Notes under the pieces: model-generated
Database searches by the model: none
Seen by the model: the letters and a program-made list of their open reading frames with translations, nothing else
What the model was told of the DNA's origin: nothing
Translations under genes and position numbers: made by a program
Part shown: positions 1 through 5,884 of the stretch, in pieces
Layout of the letters: every line of letters starts with the position of its first letter
Position numbering within the stretch: the first letter of the stretch is position 1
NCBI GenBank assembly: GCA_003567575.1
Contig: PWZG01000009.1
Location: 1-9,551, forward strand
DNA from: PVC group bacterium
GTDB lineage: Bacteria; Verrucomicrobiota; Kiritimatiellia; CAIKKV01; PXCX01
Direction of reading: 5' to 3'
DNA: 9,551 bases

Positions 1-304
1 CAAAAGGCAACACGCAGGTGCTCTTCGAACGCCTGAGGAACGTCAAGCTGACGCCTTCTCAGCGCATGGTTGACCGCACCTCGCCGCGAAAGCCGGGCTG
101 CGAGGGGTCGGTCCTGCAAATAACAAATAACTTGAATGCTCCTGTCGTCCGGACGGATTCTTCCTGATGGCCAACACCATGAATGAACGTCAGCGTGATT
201 TCAAGGAGTGGCAATAGGGCGGTCAGGGTGAGCTGTCTTTCGTATGGGATATGCCGGATTACAACTTGAGTCCGATAGCCCATCCTCATTTTAATGATGT
301 CATT
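1..304. other. Left edge, no supportable gene
   Basis: One frame is open from the window edge to a stop at 165-167 (54 codons, possible C-terminus of a truncated gene), but I recognise nothing in it. A second short frame around 167-217 reads MANTMNERQRDFKEWQ before a stop, which looks protein-like but has no start context and could be a decayed fragment. DUF5131 genes are often next to a TcmP-type partner gene; neither fragment resembles one to me. I see no RNA gene or repeat here. Confidence 0.4.
266..295 (+). promoter_or_regulatory. Weak candidate promoter for the DUF5131 gene
   Basis: TTGAGT at 266-271 and TTTAAT at 290-295 are separated by 18 bp. Transcription would begin only a few bases before the ATG at 305, so the message would be nearly leaderless, which fits the lack of a Shine-Dalgarno there. 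Both hexamers are imperfect, so this is tentative. Confidence 0.25.
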
Positions 305-1024
305 ATGGCAACAAAATCTGCTATAGAATGGACGGAATCCACGTGGAACCCGGTAACGGGTTGCACGAAGATCAGCTCGGGGTGCCGGAACTGTTATGCG
401 GAACGTATGGCGATGCGGCTGAAGGCCATGGGCCAGCCGAACTATGCCAATGGATTCAAGCCGACTTGTCATTATGATGCGTTGGAATTGCCGCTCAAGT
501 GGAAAAAGTCGCAAATGATTTTTGTCAATTCCATGAGTGATCTTTTTCATCGCGATGTTTCGACGGCCTTTATCCGTGAAATATTCTTCACGATGAATCA
601 TGCACCTTGGCATACTTTCCAGATCCTCACCAAGCGCGCCGGCCGCATGGCGCAAATAGCGCATCATTTTCAGTGGAGCCCAAACGTGTGGATGGGCGTT
701 ACCGTTGAAAGCGCCGATTACGTTGGCAGAATCGATCATCTGCGGCAAGTTCCATCCGCCGTGCGGTTCTTGTCGCTCGAACCGTTGCTGGGGCCATTGC
801 CGGATCTAAACTTTGAGGGAATCAATTGGGTCATAGTCGGCGGTGAATCCGGGCCGGGCTCGCGCCCCATCCGCCCGGAATGGGTCACCAACATTCGCGA
901 CCAGTGTCTTGAAGCCGACGTACCGTTTTTCCTCAAGCAATGGGGCGGTACTCAAAAAAAGAAAGCCGGCCGATTGCTTGAAAAGCGTACCTGGGATCAA
1001 ATGCCGGCCATGCAGCTTTCATGA
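305..1024 (+). CDS. DUF5131 / phage Gp37-Gp68 family three-cysteine protein
   Basis: The 239 aa product matches the DUF5131 (phage Gp37/Gp68) family as I know it. It opens with SAIEWTESTWNPVTGC, followed by a three-cysteine motif, C20-x6-C27-x2-C30, in GCTKISSGCRNCYAERM. Further family landmarks are the MSDLFH segment near residue 80, WMGVTVE near 130, FLSLEPLLG near 155 and WVIVGGESG near 175, ending in a FFLKQWGG segment. The cysteines suggest a bound metal or Fe-S cluster, perhaps radical-SAM-like; the exact reaction is not established. The family is often phage- or island-borne and sits beside a TcmP gene, not seen here. I chose the ATG at 305 because the family start (MATKSAIEWTES) begins there; an in-frame ATG at 251 would add 18 residues unlike the family. 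It converges on the WYL gene downstream and is probably unrelated to the integron. Confidence 0.85.
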   Translation: MATKSAIEWTESTWNPVTGCTKISSGCRNCYAERMAMRLKAMGQPNYANGFKPTCHYDALELPLKWKKSQMIFVNSMSDLFHRDVSTAFIREIFFTMNHAPWHTFQILTKRAGRMAQIAHHFQWSPNVWMGVTVESADYVGRIDHLRQVPSAVRFLSLEPLLGPLPDLNFEGINWVIVGGESGPGSRPIRPEWVTNIRDQCLEADVPFFLKQWGGTQKKKAGRLLEKRTWDQMPAMQLS

Positions 1025-1077
1025 CCCGGATAAATTGGAATCGAAAACGAACGGCCGGCGTATCGTCAGGACGGAGA

Positions 1078-1119
1078 ATCAACCATCTCCAACATATCGC
1101 GAGATTGGAGATGGTTGAT
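1078..1119. repeat. Perfect 15-bp inverted repeat (hairpin)
   Basis: ATCAACCATCTCCAA at 1078-1092 is exactly complementary to TTGGAGATGGTTGAT at 1105-1119, with a 12-base loop. It lies 53 bases after the DUF5131 stop. There is no T-tract on either strand, so it is not a classical intrinsic terminator. It may stabilise or end the message, or be a protein or recombinase target. Confidence 0.75.
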
Positions 1120-1269
1120 CGCCTAATCGAACTCATAATCCGCCTTGCATATCACGTGGCGATGGGTTATCAATTTAGGTCAGCGAGTAGGTGTGTCGCC
1201 ATTAGTCCCAAAAAGAATCGGAAAGAAACAGGATCAGGATTGGTCGGAACGGCAGTGCGGAAATCGCTT

Positions 1270-1309
1270 TGACGCATATCATCCCTCCCAAAAATCATGA
1301 TATACGTCA
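1270..1309. repeat. Operator-like inverted repeat, copy 1
   Basis: TGACGCATATCAT (1270-1282) and ATGATATACGTCA (1297-1309) are inverted copies with 12 of 13 positions paired, separated by 14 bases. The half-sites recur in the palindrome at 1354-1377. Two related palindromes about 75 bp apart suggest a regulator binding region, but no gene start lies immediately downstream on either strand. Confidence 0.55.
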
Positions 1310-1353
1310 TAATGTAAACGTAAACACCTGGAAATCAAGCATTATTTTGATGC

Positions 1354-1377
1354 ATATCATCCTGGGTGGGATGATAT
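1354..1377. repeat. Operator-like inverted repeat, copy 2
   Basis: ATATCATCC (1354-1362) and GGATGATAT (1369-1377) are perfect 9-bp inverted arms around a 6-base spacer. The longer word GCATATCATCC is shared exactly with copy 1 (1274-1284 and 1352-1362), and ATGATATAC is shared at 1297-1305 and 1371-1379. It lies just beyond the 3' end of the WYL gene and immediately upstream of a TATAAT at 1386-1391. Confidence 0.6.
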
Positions 1378-1404
1378 ACTTGATGTATAATACTATGTTC
1401 TGCC

Positions 1405-2391
1405 TTAACAGTTGCCCGTTTCAAGTGCTTCACGCATTTTCTCCCGAACCCGATCACGCAATTGTTTCGGCGCTAAAACCGTTACATCCGGCTGCCAGGA
1501 CAAAATCCAGCGTATCAATTCGTTCCAGCCGCCGGTTTCCAGCCTCAATTCAATCGCGCCGCTGCGTTTTTCCACCATTCGTTGCGACGGATGCCAAACC
1601 CGCTCGCGAATATAGGCCGCCACCCGCGACGAAAACAGCAATCGAACCCGCATGATTTTCTCGCCGCGTACGATCCCGAAAGATTCCCGGAGCACGGCGG
1701 CAACGTCAAATTCCGGATTAGGCTCAAACATTATATCCGTTCGCGTCACTTTGCGAATCCGCGAGACCGCAAAGGTGGCAATCCGGCCGCCAGTACGGTT
1801 CATGCCGATGACATACCAGTTGCCGTGATAGAACAGGAGGTGGTAGGAATCGAGAGTGTATCGCTTCACATCGCCATTGAACTTCTGGTAAACGATCGCG
1901 ATCCGTTCCCGACGATCCGTCGCCTGTGCAACCGCCGACCAGGTTTCGAGATCCTGCCGGACATAATCATCGCCAATGACGCTTAAATGGTCCGTTAAGG
2001 CGCTCGGATTGATCGTAATCGAACCATCCAGCGATTGCCCGATCTTCTCGAACAACGACGCCATATCCAACTCCAAAGGCGTTCCCTTGAAAGCGCCCAG
2101 CAGCTTGGCGGCGATCGCGAAAGCGAACACTTCCTTGCGGCTCACGCGTAAAGGCGGCAGCATCCAGCTTGCGTCGGTCAAATAGAAACCCTTCCGCGAC
2201 GCGTCGTATTCGATTGGCGCGCCCGCGTCATCTCGCAAAATATCCAAATCCCGCATCACGGTCGCGCGGGAAATCTCCAACGCTCGCATAAAAGTACCGG
2301 CATTCGCATACATACCCGACCGCATCCCTTGCTGAATCAGGTCGATAATCCGGCGATGCCGCGCAATTTGAGGACGAGAAATATTTTTCAT
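1405..2391 (-). CDS. WYL-domain transcriptional regulator divergent from the integrase
   Basis: A 328 aa DNA-binding regulator. Residues 1-75 form a DeoR/winged-helix type HTH, with recognition-helix-like ISRATVMRDLDIL at 40-52 and a wing ending GFYLTD. Residues about 150-215 are a WYL domain; the name motif reads NWYVIG at 191-196, with Leu replaced by Val. Residues about 247-320 resemble the C-terminal WCX extension. WYL regulators are commonly repressors or activators that respond to nucleic acids or DNA damage, as in PafBC and phage-defence repressors of the BrxR/CapW type. The start at 2391 gives a normal HTH N-terminus; the frame stays open upstream into the integrase gene, but that extension reads as antisense. 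The 54 bp gap to intI with a palindrome implies autoregulation and control of intI. The ligand is unknown. Confidence 0.88.
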   Translation of the reverse strand: MKNISRPQIARHRRIIDLIQQGMRSGMYANAGTFMRALEISRATVMRDLDILRDDAGAPIEYDASRKGFYLTDASWMLPPLRVSRKEVFAFAIAAKLLGAFKGTPLELDMASLFEKIGQSLDGSITINPSALTDHLSVIGDDYVRQDLETWSAVAQATDRRERIAIVYQKFNGDVKRYTLDSYHLLFYHGNWYVIGMNRTGGRIATFAVSRIRKVTRTDIMFEPNPEFDVAAVLRESFGIVRGEKIMRVRLLFSSRVAAYIRERVWHPSQRMVEKRSGAIELRLETGGWNELIRWILSWQPDVTVLAPKQLRDRVREKMREALETGNC

Positions 2392-2399
2392 GTTTTTTC

Positions 2400-2428
2400 G
2401 GACCTGTATCGTTATATGAGACAGGTCC
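2400..2428. promoter_or_regulatory. Putative WYL-regulator operator
   Basis: GGACCTGT (2400-2407) and ACAGGTCC (2421-2428) are perfect inverted 8-mers with a 13-base spacer. The palindrome covers the TATAAC that could be the regulator's -10 and ends 3 bases before the extended -10 of the integrase, so a bound protein would block both promoters. It contains CTGT and ACAG, but 13 bases apart rather than the 8 of an E. coli LexA box. Confidence 0.6.
2411..2416 (-). promoter_or_regulatory. Candidate -10 of the WYL gene promoter
   Basis: On the minus strand this reads TATAAC, five of six matches to the -10 consensus, placed to start transcription about 13 bases before the ATG at 2391. It lies within the spacer of the 2400-2428 palindrome. 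I see no good -35 at the proper distance. Confidence 0.4.
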
Positions 2429-2430
2429 CA

Positions 2431-2439
2431 TGATATATT
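2431..2439 (+). promoter_or_regulatory. Candidate extended -10 of the intI promoter
   Basis: TGATATATT is an extended -10 (TG, one base, TATATT). The -35 position is poor, as is common with extended -10 promoters. The predicted start is at or next to 2446, the A of the intI ATG, so the transcript would be leaderless. No Shine-Dalgarno is present before that ATG, which agrees. Confidence 0.45.
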
Positions 2440-2445
2440 GCTCCC

Positions 2446-3759
2446 ATGATTATGCAAGTTCCATACCCAAAACAAAAAACGGCGACCGGACAAAACCGGG
2501 ACCGCAACGAGTCGGGCGCCGCTCAGCGGGAATCGAAGAACCGGTTTCCAACCCCCGCGACTCCCAGCGATTCGGGCGGCTCGCAACGAAACCGGCCGAA
2601 ACTCCTTGACCGCATCCGTGCCGAAGCCCGGACCCGGCATTATTCCATCCGTACCGAGCGAACCTATGCCGCCTGGGCTTACCGCTACATTGTCTTCCAT
2701 GGCAAACGGCATCCCGACGAGCTGGACGCGGCCGACATTAACCGATACCTCAGCCATCTGGCCACCGACCTCAACGTTGCCGCCAGCACCCAAAACCAGG
2801 CACTCAACGCTATTGTGTTCATGTATAAACGCGTCTTGAACATTGATATCGGGAACATCGGCGACGTAATCCGCGCGAAAAAACCAAGTCGGCTACCCGT
2901 CGTACTCAGCGCCGAAGAAATGGCCGATCTGCTGGCCCAACTCACCGGCACCCGCAAACTGATGGGCGAGCTGCTCTACGGAACCGGAATGCGGATCATC
3001 GAACTGGTCCGCCTGCGGGTCAAGGACATCGATTTCAACCGCCGCATGATCTTTGTCAGGGATGGAAAAGGCCAAAAAGACCGTACCGTCCCCTTGCCCG
3101 CCGAATTGGCGCCGGAACTGAAAGTTCACCTCGAAAAAGCCCGCCGACTCCATAACCAGGACCTGGCCGCCGGATATGGCACCGTGCATCTGCCTTTTGC
3201 CTTGGCCCGAAAATATCCGAATGCACCCAAGGAATGGGTCTGGAAATATGTTTTCCCGTCCGGGAACCTGTCCGTCGATCCCCGTAGCGGCATCAAACAA
3301 CGCCACCACGTTTATGAAAGTGTCTTGCAAAAAGCGCTCAAAGCGGCGACCCGCCGTGCCGGCATCGCAAAAAATGTGCATGCCCATACCCTGCGACATT
3401 CATTCGCCACCCATCTGCTCGAAGCCGGCCACGACATCCGTACCGTCCAGGAGCTGCTGGGCCACAAAGACCTCAAAACCACCATGATCTATACCCACGT
3501 TACCCAGGACAGCGCATGCGGCATCAAAAGTCCCCTGACACGGGTCCGCAAAATCCAGAATGACCGGCGGCTGGCCGCACAAACACCTGTACCCGGGATG
3601 ATTGAGGCTCAAAGCCCCGCTCCGGCCTCTTCACCGCCAAATGACGCGCAGCCGGTAACAAACCGACGGCATCCGGTGTCTCCGCTGACATTCCTCAAAC
3701 GCATCGGAATCGCCGCTTTATGGACCATCGCCTGTCTCGTCGGAAAGCGTCCGTCATGA
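2446..3759 (+). CDS. intI: Integron integrase (IntI), with N- and C-terminal extensions
   Basis: A tyrosine recombinase that should recombine cassette attC sites with attI. The core begins at PKLLDRIRAEARTRHYSIRT (51-70), typical of IntI. The catalytic set is complete: Arg183 in GTGMRIIEL, Lys208/Lys211 in GKGQKDR, His314 and Arg317 in HTLRH, His340 in LLGH and Tyr349 in MIYTH. Residues about 236-290, with LPFALARKYPNA and DPRSGIKQRHH, are the IntI-specific additional domain that binds the flipped-out attC bases. After Tyr349 comes GIKSPLTRV, the usual IntI ending. At 437 aa it is over 100 longer than common IntI proteins: residues 1-49 are a polar low-complexity leader and 366-437 a Pro-rich tail ending in a short hydrophobic stretch (IGIAALWTIACLV). 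The only in-frame ATGs before the core are at 2446 and 2452, so the leader is real if the core is translated. Its stop overlaps the next gene. Confidence 0.93.
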   Translation: MIMQVPYPKQKTATGQNRDRNESGAAQRESKNRFPTPATPSDSGGSQRNRPKLLDRIRAEARTRHYSIRTERTYAAWAYRYIVFHGKRHPDELDAADINRYLSHLATDLNVAASTQNQALNAIVFMYKRVLNIDIGNIGDVIRAKKPSRLPVVLSAEEMADLLAQLTGTRKLMGELLYGTGMRIIELVRLRVKDIDFNRRMIFVRDGKGQKDRTVPLPAELAPELKVHLEKARRLHNQDLAAGYGTVHLPFALARKYPNAPKEWVWKYVFPSGNLSVDPRSGIKQRHHVYESVLQKALKAATRRAGIAKNVHAHTLRHSFATHLLEAGHDIRTVQELLGHKDLKTTMIYTHVTQDSACGIKSPLTRVRKIQNDRRLAAQTPVPGMIEAQSPAPASSPPNDAQPVTNRRHPVSPLTFLKRIGIAALWTIACLVGKRPS

Positions 3760-4928
3760 GTTTTAACGCAACCATACCCAGATACGCCAACGGACGCTTC
3801 TACACTGCGCCCAGCGGCCGGAGCCCGGATTCAATACCCACCCGAATGACGAGTGGACCGCCTCCGATCATGATAACCGCCACAACCGGCTGGACGGATT
3901 TCTGGCATCAAATCAACAATTCCCTGCTCCAACGCGGATACAGTGATGCATCGCGGACGCTCTACCGCACCGTAATGCGCAATTTTTATCGCTATGCACG
4001 GCAATCCCCCGGCCGCGTAAACGCCCAGTTGATCGAAGATTACATCACCCAACTGGCCGAAACCCACTGCACCTGGCATTGGGCCGGAATGACTATCTCG
4101 GTCCTGCGTACCGTCTTCGATAAACTCTGCGGCCAATCCGTGACCCACCGGCTCATCACGCCCCGGCGCAGCTTCCCGCTGCCGGAAATCCTCAATCGCC
4201 GGGAAATCCTCGATTTACTGGCCGCCGCGACCACCCCACGCGACCAGCTTCTGCTGGGGCTGCTTTACGGTTGCGGACTCAAACCCGGCGAACTTATTCG
4301 CCTGACCTGGGCCGATATCGATCCGGAGCGCCATATCCTTCGCGTCGTTACCACCGCCACGGCACGGGAACTCGATCTCCCGCCCGATCTACTGCCGATC
4401 CTGGCCTACGGCAAGGCGCATTGCCCAACCGGCGACTATGTATTCCAAGGCCGCTACGAAGGCACACCGCTCAGCTTGCGGATGGTCGAGTTGACAGTCC
4501 GCCACGCCCGACAGGCCGCCGGGGTTCTCAAACCTATAACCGCCATGAGCTTACGGCATGCCTACGCTGTCCATTGCCTCGACGCCGGCGCATCGATCCG
4601 GGATGTCCAAGGGGCGCTCGGCCACCTCGACATCCGCACAACCATGCGGTATCAACGTTGCATGCTGCCAGAAAACTTTGAAAGCCCGATTGATACGCTC
4701 CGTCGCCGCCAACGGGAAGCCGCACCGCCTTCTCCGGAACCGCCGGCCGAAACCGACCCGACATCGCCCCACCACGGCCTGTTCGCCGAACCGCCGTCGG
4801 TGGAAGCGGTGGACCTGCCGTTCCGCGAACTGGGCGACAACTGGGCTGCCGGGTTCTACCGGCTGCTGAAAACCCAGATCATCGGCCGATTCCTCGGCCT
4901 GCGGCGCTTCTCCCGGCGCGGCAGTTAG
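3756..4928 (+). CDS. Second tyrosine recombinase, coupled to IntI, catalytic residues degenerate
   Basis: A 390 aa XerC/D-like recombinase. An N-terminal SAM-like core-binding domain lies at about 45-130 (FWHQINNSLLQRGYSDASRT onward) and a catalytic domain at about 145-316. It keeps Arg267 and His268 (SLRH), His290 (ALGH) and Tyr299 (TTMRY), but Arg I is Lys176 in GCGLKPGEL, the hairpin at 195-206 has no Lys where one is expected, and the first His of HxLRH is Met264. It lacks the IntI additional domain, yet ends FESPIDTLRRR, reminiscent of the SPLD ending of IntI, hinting at common descent. The tail (317-390) is Pro-rich then basic. I chose the ATG at 3756 because it forms an ATGA overlap with the intI stop, a sign of translational coupling; an upstream ATG at 3720 is possible. 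It may be an accessory subunit, an inhibitor or a weak recombinase; the sequence cannot decide. Confidence 0.82.
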   Translation: MSFNATIPRYANGRFYTAPSGRSPDSIPTRMTSGPPPIMITATTGWTDFWHQINNSLLQRGYSDASRTLYRTVMRNFYRYARQSPGRVNAQLIEDYITQLAETHCTWHWAGMTISVLRTVFDKLCGQSVTHRLITPRRSFPLPEILNRREILDLLAAATTPRDQLLLGLLYGCGLKPGELIRLTWADIDPERHILRVVTTATARELDLPPDLLPILAYGKAHCPTGDYVFQGRYEGTPLSLRMVELTVRHARQAAGVLKPITAMSLRHAYAVHCLDAGASIRDVQGALGHLDIRTTMRYQRCMLPENFESPIDTLRRRQREAAPPSPEPPAETDPTSPHHGLFAEPPSVEAVDLPFRELGDNWAAGFYRLLKTQIIGRFLGLRRFSRRGS

Positions 4929-5186
4929 CCGCCGCCGGCCGGATCACCTCGCCGCGCCGTTCCTCAACGCCGGATTACGCCCGGAAACCGCCCGAAATCG
5001 GTCACTCAGCCCAAAACGGCCAGCCTCCGGCTATTGCTTTGACCCCTACCGGCGTTTAACCTGATTTTTTGGGTTGCATCTCCCCTCGACCGGTGCTATA
5101 AATTCTTCTTGCGGCCGGGCTTTGCCTTGGGACCGGGGTCGGAAAACCGGAAAACGGCGGCGTTGATGTATTCACGAAATCAAGCC
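4929..5186. other. Non-coding leader between recombinase operon and cassettes
   Basis: GC-rich at first, then mixed. It contains the candidate cassette promoter (5074-5102), a T6 run at 5065-5070 without a convincing hairpin before it, and a small TTGAT/ATCAA inverted pair at 5163-5183. A second promoter-like start, TTGACC at 5039, has no good -10. No gene is visible. By position it should carry the accessory part of attI, but no direct repeats flanking the core are obvious to me. Confidence 0.55.
5074..5102 (+). promoter_or_regulatory. Candidate cassette promoter (Pc)
   Basis: TTGCAT (5074-5079) and TATAAA (5097-5102) are exactly 17 bp apart and point into the cassettes. Transcription would begin near 5109, about 90 bases before the attI core, and pass through attI into cassette 1. 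In most integrons Pc lies in intI or attI; here it lies between the recombinase operon and attI. This is the best promoter match in the leader. Confidence 0.6.
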
Positions 5187-5206
5187 GTCTAATACAGATG
5201 TTAGCC
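5187..5206 (+). other. attI-like recombination core at the head of the cassette array
   Basis: The site reads GTCTAATAC, then AGAT, then GTTAGCC (5200-5206). The arrangement resembles the simple site of attI1, an L box ending CTAAAAC, three bases, then GTTAGGC. The crossover would be between G5200 and T5201. TTAGCC at 5201-5206 belongs to cassette 1, since GTTAGCC is the exact complement of that cassette's own R'' box at 5805-5811. No attC-type hairpin precedes it, which favours attI over a leftover attC. Confidence 0.7.
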
Positions 5207-5213
5207 GAAGACA

Positions 5214-5810
5214 ATGAATATGAATGTCATAGATATTTTCTTGACAATTCACGCAACATCGCGGTGGAATGAATTAAAGAAAACACAGGGGCATTGTGAT
5301 TCTGAATTAAGCGAGGCAGGTCGAAGAATGTCTTTGCTTATGGCAAAGAGAAACGATCTAGCCGGGGTTAAGACCATCTTTACATCCGACTTGAAACGTG
5401 CGTATCAAACGGCGGAACCCCTGTCAGAAAGAATCGGCGTATCTATTGTGAAGTCTTCAGCTTTACGCGAAGGCAACTGGTCGCACTACCATCGCGATCC
5501 TGAATATCCACCTTTGAATTTCGATGGACCATTTGAGGATCGAGAGGCATTGACTCAAAGAGCCGTGCGCAGCATGACGGACATTGCTAAATCAGAGCAC
5601 CCTTCACCTATTCTAATTGTTGCTCATGGAGCTTTTGTCCAATGTTTCCTTTCCCAATCATTCTCGACTAAGATCAGCGAATACAAAGGTATCCGAACCG
5701 CGATAAATCATTTGCAATATACAGACGGAAATTGGGAAGCGCTTACTTTGAACGACGATGTGCATCTTCGGGAGTTTGTTCACGGAGTCACCACACTCGA
5801 CAGTGGCTAA
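5214..5810 (+). CDS. Histidine-phosphatase-like protein (cassette 1), RHG Arg missing
   Basis: A 198 aa cytoplasmic protein of the histidine phosphatase (phosphoglycerate-mutase-like) superfamily. The N-terminal block IHATSRWNELKKTQGHCD corresponds to the usual RHG/RHA-x-T...N...QG-x-x-D motif. His13 (phosphate acceptor) is kept, Arg12 is Ile. Arg62 in SDLKRAYQTAE, Glu86 in LREGNW and His138 in VAHGAF match the remaining active-site positions. Activity may be reduced or altered; the substrate cannot be inferred. The start is ATG 5214 or 5220; a GAAG at 5207-5210 suits 5220 better by spacing. The stop lies inside the attC, as is normal for cassettes. The gene is visibly more AT-rich than the recombinase genes, in keeping with independent origin. 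Confidence 0.8.
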   Translation: MNMNVIDIFLTIHATSRWNELKKTQGHCDSELSEAGRRMSLLMAKRNDLAGVKTIFTSDLKRAYQTAEPLSERIGVSIVKSSALREGNWSHYHRDPEYPPLNFDGPFEDREALTQRAVRSMTDIAKSEHPSPILIVAHGAFVQCFLSQSFSTKISEYKGIRTAINHLQYTDGNWEALTLNDDVHLREFVHGVTTLDSG

Positions 5811-5867
5811 CAAGGGTTGCACTTTATCGGCACGTACCGCGCCGAAAAGTGAACCCAGACGTTGGCT
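5805..5867 (+). other. attC site of cassette 1
   Basis: R'' is GGCTAAC (5805-5811) and R' is GTTGGCT (5861-5867), 63 bp overall. The inner arms GGGTTGCACTTTATCGGC and GCCGAAAAGTGAACCC pair except for an unpaired G and A on the left arm. Such extrahelical bases are how IntI recognises the folded bottom strand. The crossover is between G5861 and T5862. Confidence 0.88.
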
Positions 5868-5884
5868 CCAGGAGAACACCACGC

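Larger units (their letters stand above)
1025..1404. other. Non-coding gap between convergent genes, rich in inverted repeats
   Basis: No credible gene lies here; open frames crossing it have no family resemblance and one runs antisense into the WYL gene. The gap holds a perfect hairpin (1078-1119), two related palindromes (1270-1309 and 1354-1377), a GTAAAC direct doublet near 1315-1325 and a TATAAT at 1386-1391 preceded directly by TG but lacking a clear -35. The right half is visibly AT-rich compared with the genes on both sides. It may be a former control region or an insertion scar. Confidence 0.55.

Noticed and set aside
59..748. Long minus-strand frame (229 codons)
   Set aside because: It is antisense to the DUF5131 gene, which has clear family motifs; the antisense product has no recognisable domain.
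1078..1119. attC site at the left end, because of the hairpin
   Set aside because: It has no RYYYAAC/GTTRRRY boxes with crossover GTT, no extrahelical bases, and a perfect stem, all unlike attC.
1269..1655. Plus-strand frame of 128 codons crossing into the WYL gene
   Set aside because: It passes through the palindromes and then runs antisense to the well-supported WYL C-terminal region.
2400..2428. LexA box in front of intI (CTGT and ACAG present)
   Set aside because: The halves are 13 bases apart; the E. coli-type box needs 8. The adjacent WYL gene is the more likely owner of this palindrome, though an unusual LexA cannot be ruled out.
2392..2793. N-terminal extension of the WYL protein
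   Set aside because: The frame is open, but it runs antisense through intI and a normal winged-helix N-terminus begins at the ATG at 2391.
5200..5206. Core as the remnant of an attC rather than attI
   Set aside because: No attC-like stem precedes it and an L-box-like sequence lies directly before it as in attI1; a heavily decayed attC is still possible.
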